From: Ilex aquifolium | Taxonomy: Eukaryota > Streptophyta > Magnoliopsida > Aquifoliales > Aquifoliaceae | Assembly (NCBI GenBank): GCA_951799425.1 | Contig: OX637402.1 | Coordinates: 18,179,844 to 18,243,843, forward strand | Reading direction: 5' to 3' | Length of the DNA: 64,000 nt | In this document: positions 57,480-64,000 of the stretch, in pieces | Layout: each line of letters begins with the position of its first letter | Position numbering within the stretch: position 1 is the first letter of the stretch | The notes under the pieces: model-generated | Told to the model about the DNA's origin: nothing | The model's database searches: none | Seen by the model: the letters and a program-made list of their open reading frames with translations, nothing else | Position numbers and translations under genes: made by a program

Positions 57480-57669
57480 ACCCCGGCCTCGGCCTCGGCC
57501 CCGCCCTTTTTTTTTCAAGTTAGTAGTAATCTCTTGTAACCTTGTATTAGTAATAAAAATCTTATTTATTTATGTTGATTTGCAATCAAATGACTCTGTT
57601 TATAAAGCTAGAAGAATATCTGGGTAAAAATAAATTTTTCAAAAGTTAGGAGACAAAACTAATACTCAT

Positions 57670-57785
57670 TATAAGATAAAGAGTAAAAGTATTACTCAAC
57701 AAAAGATAAAACGGTCAAAGTATTAATAATCAGAAGATAAAGAGGTCAAAGTGTTACTCATCAGAAGACAAGAAAGTCAAAACAT
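57670..57785. repeat. Imperfect tandem repeat, about 36-bp unit
   Basis: About three copies of a unit resembling 'agataaagaggtcaaagt' followed by 'attactcatcagaag', with substitutions between copies. Confidence 0.7.
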
Positions 57786-58232
57786 AAAATCACTTATATT
57801 CAGTCATTGCTTTCAAAGTTTATTAAACGAGATCTGGCTTGAAAACCAGGGATTGATCTTACAGCATATTTAAAATGAGTGAGATTGACCATCTCAATAT
57901 ATCCGAAACTCGAAATAAATTTGACGAAAATTAAATAAATAAATATGTATAAATATCAGGAGAAAAATGTTGTAGACATCAATTAATATCTGAAATGATG
58001 CTGGTACAAGTTAATAATTTATGAGCTTCAGACTCTATAAATTAAATTATGGTATTCTGTTACCATAATAATCTATAAACTTTAGATTTGTAATTTATAT
58101 TTTAATTTATAAACTTCAGGTCTGTAATTTATATGCCCTTAGCATAATAACATTTCTCAGTACTTCAGGTACTTAGGTTTTTCTATTATGTTCTTCAGAA
58201 ATATAATTTGTATAAAAAAATTTATATACTAT

Positions 58233-59701
58233 GGTGGTGTTTGGATCACCATGGGAGGATTGGATTTGAATCCAAACCCAATCCAACTCAATGCAAAGTA
58301 ATCCGGATTGGAGGATTATAAAGTTCGGATACAAATCATATTCCATCTTTGGATAGGTTTCATTTGGTTGTGGTCCCCATTCACATGTGAAGATAAAACA
58401 TACTAAAATGACCATTGCACCCTTGTGTACAAAAAATTTATCCAATCCTATACCATGTTTGGAATGGAATGAAAAAAAATCAAATCCATTAGTATTGTCT
58501 TATTTAGGGAAAAAAAATATGAATCATTAAATAACACATTTTTGCAAAATATTGCAATAAATATTTTGTTCATTTATTTAATTTAATTTGTACAATACAC
58601 TTTTAATGAAAAAAAATCATAAGCATCATGCAAAAAAATAATAATAATAATTTTCAACAAAAAAACAATACAAAAATCGATACAAGTCATGCCTAAGTCG
58701 TTATTTGTTTCTTTCTATAAAATTCGAAGTTGTGTGTTTAAAAATAAAAGTTAATTGTTTTTTTTTCAATAAATAGTAAAATTAATCCGAACCATATTAA
58801 ATTTTTTTAATGACCCAAATGCAATTTCTTTTCCATGAATTTTAGGGCATTTTAATATTATTGACTGAATTAATAGCACAAATCAGATTAATTTAAAATA
58901 TGTTGCTTTACTTAAAATGTTAATTATTTTTAGAGTTTATATATGAGGAAACAAATGGATGAGCATAAAATTTTTAAGATCTTAAAAAGTTTAGATGTAA
59001 TGAGACCTAACACCATGGAACAATTGTGATTTTTTAATGAGACCCAAACCCTTTCATTCAAAGTTGACTTAGACCGAATATTTTCACACACTTACTCTCA
59101 AATCATGTGCTTCCATGCTACATTTTTTTTTTGGTAAACCTCGACGGTGCGAGAGAATTTTACTAATTAAGAAATAAAAATTACACCTACCTAGGGGGGA
59201 TGTATATACCTTAGCCCTCGATGCAAGGTAAAACCATGAAGTATTAAAATAAAGAAAGAAAAGATGCATGCTTAGTACAAATAAAAGAAATTAAAAATCC
59301 TAAGCATGTATCCTAATATTGTAAAATCCCAGGTAAGGCAGCTTGAATTAATGACTGAAGTAATTAAGCTGAGCTGCAACTGGTGTAAATGAGCTGAGAT
59401 CATAGCTAAAAGACGAATGAGCCCTGTACAGAAGCAATAAATAAGCTGATTTTTTTATGGGTGTTTATGTAATTTTACCATGTATCCCCTTCACTAGATT
59501 TTGAATCCCTCCATTCACATGGGTTGAGATAATCCTGTCTGAGATGGATTATCTCTCATAGGAACACTACGCCGAGGAATTGAATCCCACCTATAATCCC
59601 ATTTCACTTTGTTCAACCAAACCAAGGATAAGTGTGTCCATTCACTATTTTAATCCAATTCCACCTATAATCCCCCCAAATCCCTTGATTCAAACACCAC
59701 C
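58233..59701. mobile_element. PIF/Harbinger-like non-autonomous element, 1469 bp
   Basis: Left terminus GGTGGTGTTTGGATC and right terminus (reverse complement) GGTGGTGTTTGAATC match at 14 of 15, flanked by TAT on both sides (58230-58232, 59702-59704). The GGNNNTGTTTGG terminal style and 3-bp AT-rich duplication fit Tourist/PIF-Harbinger. The interior next to the left end repeats 'ggattggatttgaatccaaa', and next to the right end 'ccacctataatccc', as diverged subterminal repeats. No transposase was recognised. Confidence 0.75.
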
Positions 59702-59704
59702 TAT

Positions 59705-62140
59705 AGGTACACAATTTATATGTTTCAGACACTAATTAAATTATAATGACGATTTTAAAACCAACACACCCACTTCATGTTTTCTTATAACATGTATGGT
59801 GTTACATTAAAACTGATTAATTCATATACATAAGTTTACTTTTCGGCTATAAAAAATACTTCAGTGATGACTCAGTTGGCTAGCTCTCATGTCGATAACG
59901 TATTGTAAAACAAGCAGACTTATGTAGGTGCAACTAACTCAAACAAATTAAGAGATAGAAAAGCAATACTGAAAGTGATAGAAGAATAGAGATATATATT
60001 TCATCCCATGTGTCATTCATTCAAAAGTGCAAGCCTATTTATAGGCAAAACACATAGCTTTCTTACATTATCGGTAGAAAGATGAAGGACTCCCATACCT
60101 AATAAATATGATAACTATTTGTGCATTATGTGGTCATGTCCGAATACTATTTGCTACTATTTATGTATAGTAGTCATCCAAATTAATAGTATTTACACCA
60201 CGAATTAAATTGTTGAGGTTACCAGGAAAAATCCCCTAAATCAATAGATTTAAAAACCTGTTGGAGAAAAAAGGAAGAGAGAATATATGCCCTAAAGGAA
60301 TTAGAGAATAAGTTTAGGATTCTTCATTTTTCGGATAGAGGTTGTTTGGCAAGAAAATTACAATCATTTGCAGACAATCACCTATTCGAGGGGAGATGAA
60401 CCACACTTTGCTTGGATTCAATTCATTCACCTATTCAAGTTATTTTTATTTCATAATTGAGTAGAGAGAGAGAGTTGTATGGACTTTGATATGGTCTAAA
60501 TATTAGCCAATATCTCTAATTCATCACAAGTAGTTAGATTTGATTTACGAGTCTAATTTATTGTTATGAATCAATAAATTACTTTGATCTTCTTTTCTTT
60601 CATAAAGTTCTCAGTCTCACGATATATTCAAAACCCTTTTCTATTGAAAAACCAGAATAGATACAAAAGCTTTAGTAGCCTCACATCTGTCAAATATACT
60701 TTCACTTTCCTCCCTTTAATTCCCCCCAAAAAAAGGGAAAAGAGAGGAACAGGGATTAGGGAATTTTTACCAATTATGAAACTTATAGGGACCATATGGC
60801 AAGAGGTATGAAAAAAGAAATTCTTTCTTCATACATTTGAACCACTATTGACCATATTTCTCTATAGCAAGATATGGAAGAATCTACATAGGGGGTTTTA
60901 TCACACATTCGGTCCCAATCATATGGTTTTTAAACTAATTACTTCTATGATAACAATAAAAATCAAGTCTCTCGGTTTACTATAGTTTTTAGTTGGATCT
61001 ATGAAATCTAAACGGATCAAATCCAATTAAATATAATCATAGGTTCTAAATTCAGGTATCGTAAGATTGAGTCCCGATATCTTATTAGATTCACTACCAA
61101 CGAGTAGAAGTAATAGATTGAGAACCAAAATTAGGCTTATTTGTACTCTAGTGCTAGATTGGATCATTGCACTGAATATAATGTGAACTAAGCAAGTTGG
61201 TCAAGGGGACAAATTGACGAAGACAGAGAGCAAAGATATACGTGGGAAAGAGAACCTAGATGTTTGACTTCCTTAGACAAATTATACTAAGGCAAGTGGT
61301 TCAGATTAAAGACGATAATGCAAGTCCAAGCATGGATGAATCAAGTAAGCAATGCAACAAGTATATTCCTCCCAACCCATTATAATATCCTATGATATCC
61401 ATGCCATTGAAATGATAAAACCAACCTTGAGGGAGTCTGGGAAGATTATACAGTGTCTACGGCAATATTAGAGTTTTCATTACTCAATAGACAGTTGAGT
61501 ATTCCCTTGTAAGTAATAAAGAAAGTGATAAGACCCTTACAGAGTTCCCCAACAGTATAGAGCTTGGGAAACTTGGACCTGGTCAAGATCCAAACAATAA
61601 GGAGCACTCCACTACTAGTCTAGTCTAGTAGTCGTTTTAAAGTAAAAAAACAATTGTTTCATCACTATATACTAAAAATAATCTGCATGAATCTTAGAAT
61701 ATAAATAATGAAATTGTACATTTGTTATGATATATATGATTAAGATGGTAGGAAGGGAGTAAATCCAGACAATAAAAAACGAAAACAAATGCTATTGTCA
61801 CAATTACTTAAAAACGAGAAAGGAAAAAACTTCTTAAAAACCATTACCAAAAGATTTTCTTTTAACAGACAGGAATTTCATTACATTATCAGGGGAGAGG
61901 AGTAGAGGAAGTCACCTGGGAAAGGCTTCCATTTTGAATGGAGCTGTGCCTGTGCTGTACTAAAGAGAAAGTAACCGTAAATATTAATGCAAGTTTGCTA
62001 AAATCTAACCATTCATTATATTGGGTAGGCACTAGATGCGACAGGTTATGATTTTGATAATCTATCACAATAGAAAACAATAGAGGTCAATCAAATCAAT
62101 TAACCATTCAAATACTACGGTATTGCTACACCACATTTAT
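59705..62140. other. Intergenic, no gene recognised
   Basis: AT-rich upstream DNA of the nitrate transporter. The open frame at 60584-60811 has no domain. No complete mobile element was identified. Confidence 0.45.
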
Positions 62141-62149
62141 TATAAGTAA

Positions 62150-62425
62150 TGGACTGTGACTGGCATTTCTCTACAACTGACCTTCCAAATAAAAAAGTAT
62201 CTTGAAACCTCTTGGCTTGTGGGGGCAGGACTGGAAACGACTGACAGAGAGCTTTGCGAAAGAATTGTATTGTGCGGTGAAAGGTTTCTCGTTGGGCTTT
62301 CCGACCCTCCTGATCTCCACGTACTTGTGACAGAGGGGAGCAAAGTGGCGAAAGAGGATTCATATAGCCGACTTCAAAAGTATTGGGACAAGTTTTTTGT
62401 TGAGTTGAGTTGTATGGTCAAATAA
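62150..62425. repeat. Unidentified GC-richer island, probable repeat fragment
   Basis: A stretch of higher GC than its surroundings, open in several frames on both strands but without any domain I recognise. It ends in 'gaggattcatatagccgact', close to the 'catatagccgaccccaa' word found at many plant retroposon or LINE/SINE-type repeats, so a retroposed fragment is likelier than a gene. Confidence 0.35.
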
Positions 62426-63056
62426 TAGATTGGGGTACGGAATGCGTAGTCCGGTAATACGGTACGGGTATATTGGTCATTCAACTATAAAATGAAAAGT
62501 CATAGAAGAATCTCTTACCAAGTCAAGGCATTGGATTCTGCCATTCTGGGGAGGGCGAGTGCTCCACATTCCATGGTCAACACTTTTAAACAAGTTGCTT
62601 TCTAACATCTCTTTCAATCTACACAGAAAGCTTTGAAGTTCAAACCACTAGGCATTAAAAATCAAACAACTCCTACAATTACCTTTGAATAGCTTTCCCT
62701 TACATGAAGCAACAGCAGATCAATGAGACTCTGCGGCCCTCCTACACACAAAAGTCCACCACTCCTAAATCACAATCCAAGTGCACAGAATCTGGGAAAA
62801 AATTTTTGAGAGGGGAAGAGGCAGCCACTTCTCTATATTTATTAAACAATCTGCCGAAGTACACAAAGTTCATTTTCCCACACACCCTTTTTGGAGAAGT
62901 CCTAGTTTTATGGAGCAAACAAGGCAATAAAGTATAGCATATGGCAAAAATTAACTCCTGAGACTTCAGCAATCTTAAAGATCAGACAAAGCACTTGTCA
63001 GCTTCCATATCCTTTTTTTTTCATAAAAGGAAAAGGCTATGTCTTAATTGTGTGCA

Positions 63057-63074
63057 GAGAGAGAGAGAGAGAGA
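63057..63074. repeat. (GA)9 tract in the nitrate transporter leader
   Basis: GA repeat about 80-95 bp upstream of the start codon, probably within the 5' leader or core promoter. Confidence 0.8.
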
Positions 63075-63152
63075 TTTAGAGCTTACTATCTCTGATTCTC
63101 TTTCATAAGCATATCCTTGCTGTTCCATAGAATTCAATCCAAAGAGACAAAC

Positions 63153-64000
63153 ATGGAGATGTCTATCGATTCTGACCAACGAAAATTTGCTCTTCCGGTC
63201 GACTCTGAACACAAGGCAACTGAATTCAGACTATTTTCAGTGGCAGCACCACACATGCGGGCATTTCATCTGTCCTGGATTTCCTTCTTTGCATGTTTTG
63301 TGTCCACTTTTGCTGCTCCACCCCTCCTTCCCATAATTCGCGACAACCTCAATCTCACGGCCACTGATATCGGAAATGCAGGAATTGCTGCAGTTTCTGG
63401 CGCAGTCTTTGCTCGAATTGCCATGGGGACTGCATGTGACCTATTTGGTCCTCGTCTCGCCTCTGCCTCCCTCATCCTCATCACCACACCTGCAGTTTAC
63501 TGCAGTGCCATCATCAACTCTCCTATCTCCTTCCTCCTCGTCCGCTTTTTTACAGGCTTCTCTATTTCCACTTTTGTGTCCACCCAATTCTGGATGAGCT
63601 CCATGTTCTCAGCTAACGTTGTTGGCACTGCAAACGGTGTTTCAGGCGGCTGGGGCAACCTTGGTGGTGGTGCAACGCAACTCATCATGCCCCTTGTGTT
63701 TTCCCTCATCCGCAACATTGGAGCAACTAAATTCACTGCCTGGAGAATTGCATTCTTCATCCCTGCCCTGTTCCAGACGTTAAGTGCATATGCTGTCTTC
63801 TTCTTGGGCCAAGACATGCCAGATGGGAACTTTTCACGACTCCAAAAATCTGGAGACAAGCATAAAGATAATTTCAACAAAATTTTCCGTAATGCAATCA
63901 CAAACTACAGAGGGTGGATTTTGTTATTGACTTATGGGTACTGTTTTGGGGTTGAACTTACAGTGGACAACATAATTGCACAGTACTTTTATGACAGATT
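63153..64000 (+). CDS. NRT2.5: NRT2.5-like high-affinity nitrate transporter (5' part)
   Basis: The first 282 residues run open to the window edge with no intron. The protein is a major facilitator of the nitrate/nitrite porter family in the plasma membrane, a proton-coupled high-affinity nitrate importer that usually works with the partner NAR2/NRT3. Diagnostic stretches are '[17 protein letters not shown]', '[18 protein letters not shown]', the MFS loop signature '[10 protein letters not shown]', and the nitrate signature '[20 protein letters not shown]', then '[16 protein letters not shown]'. About six or seven membrane segments are included. The N-terminus ([11 protein letters not shown]) and the loop 'QDMPDGNF' are closer to NRT2.5 than to NRT2.1 as I remember them. 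ATG 63153 was chosen over the in-frame ATG two codons later as the first in the leader. Incomplete at the 3' end only because the window stops. Confidence 0.93.
   Translation, partial: MEMSIDSDQRKFALPVDSEHKATEFRLFSVAAPHMRAFHLSWISFFACFVSTFAAPPLLPIIRDNLNLTATDIGNAGIAAVSGAVFARIAMGTACDLFGPRLASASLILITTPAVYCSAIINSPISFLLVRFFTGFSISTFVSTQFWMSSMFSANVVGTANGVSGGWGNLGGGATQLIMPLVFSLIRNIGATKFTAWRIAFFIPALFQTLSAYAVFFLGQDMPDGNFSRLQKSGDKHKDNFNKIFRNAITNYRGWILLLTYGYCFGVELTVDNIIAQYFYDR

Larger units (their letters stand above)
56879..58232. other. Intergenic with simple repeats
   Basis: No gene seen. The 5' LTR expected for the minus-strand copia should lie here but was not recognised. Contains the poly-C tract at 57462, imperfect tandem repeats at about 57670-57785 and three diverged copies of an 'aaacttcagatctgtaattta'-like word at about 58020-58135. 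A 'gtctataaaagc' TATA-like word at about 57187 is followed by leader-like pyrimidine-rich sequence, but no coding region follows. Confidence 0.4.

Noticed and set aside
56879..57500. 5' LTR for the decayed minus-strand copia element
   Set aside because: No TG...CA ends, primer site or repeated partner could be found, so none was called.
62115..62363. Minus-strand ORFs as an exon of an unknown gene
   Set aside because: Open in several frames on both strands, followed by a word typical of plant retroposon repeats, with no domain match.

Overview
This is plant nuclear DNA. It has AT-rich intergenic sequence, GT-AG (and a few GC-AG) introns, LTR retrotransposons, hAT- and PIF/Harbinger-like DNA elements and an endogenous plant pararetrovirus. 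The proteins are typical of eudicots, and the repeat load suggests a repeat-rich, perhaps woody, eudicot. The species cannot be fixed from the sequence. There is no operon structure and no CRISPR array, and I found no rRNA or tRNA gene.

Host genes. (1) 728-5052, minus: a complete 7-exon neprosin-family (DUF239) secreted putative peptidase, 418 aa. (2) 29374-47918, minus: a complete 33-exon alpha-glucan water dikinase (GWD1/SEX1/R1), 1466 aa, the plastid enzyme that phosphorylates starch. All reading phases join, and the phosphohistidine and redox-cysteine motifs are present. (3) 52332-52847, minus: a secreted pectin methylesterase inhibitor-domain protein. (4) 63153 to the window end, plus: the 5' part of an NRT2.5-like high-affinity nitrate transporter. 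An orphan first-exon fragment resembling the ESCRT-III subunit VPS24 lies at 18480-18567. The genes are functionally unrelated neighbours.

Mobile DNA. The most complex locus is 19676-28572. It is a hAT-like element (12-bp perfect terminal inverted repeats, 7/8-matching target duplication) whose interior holds a 155-bp-arm hairpin and a scrambled, mutated endogenous Caulimoviridae genome. The viral pieces are the RNase H end, a downstream ORF, the intergenic promoter, the tRNA-Met primer site and the movement protein on the plus strand, then the coat, protease and RT polyprotein inverted on the minus strand. The catalytic centre of RT is missing. GWD intron 27 carries a very young Ty1/copia element (32333-37023) whose two 167-bp LTRs read identically. 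It has an intact pol ORF but no gag.

Other elements are a solo LTR (50136-50744), a second hAT-like element (51405-52178), a decayed truncated copia (about 53525-56878), a PIF/Harbinger-like element (58233-59701), a 500-bp TIR element (14589-15088), a MITE (9061-9242) and several SINE-like repeats. Between 5 kb and 19 kb I see no convincing intact gene.
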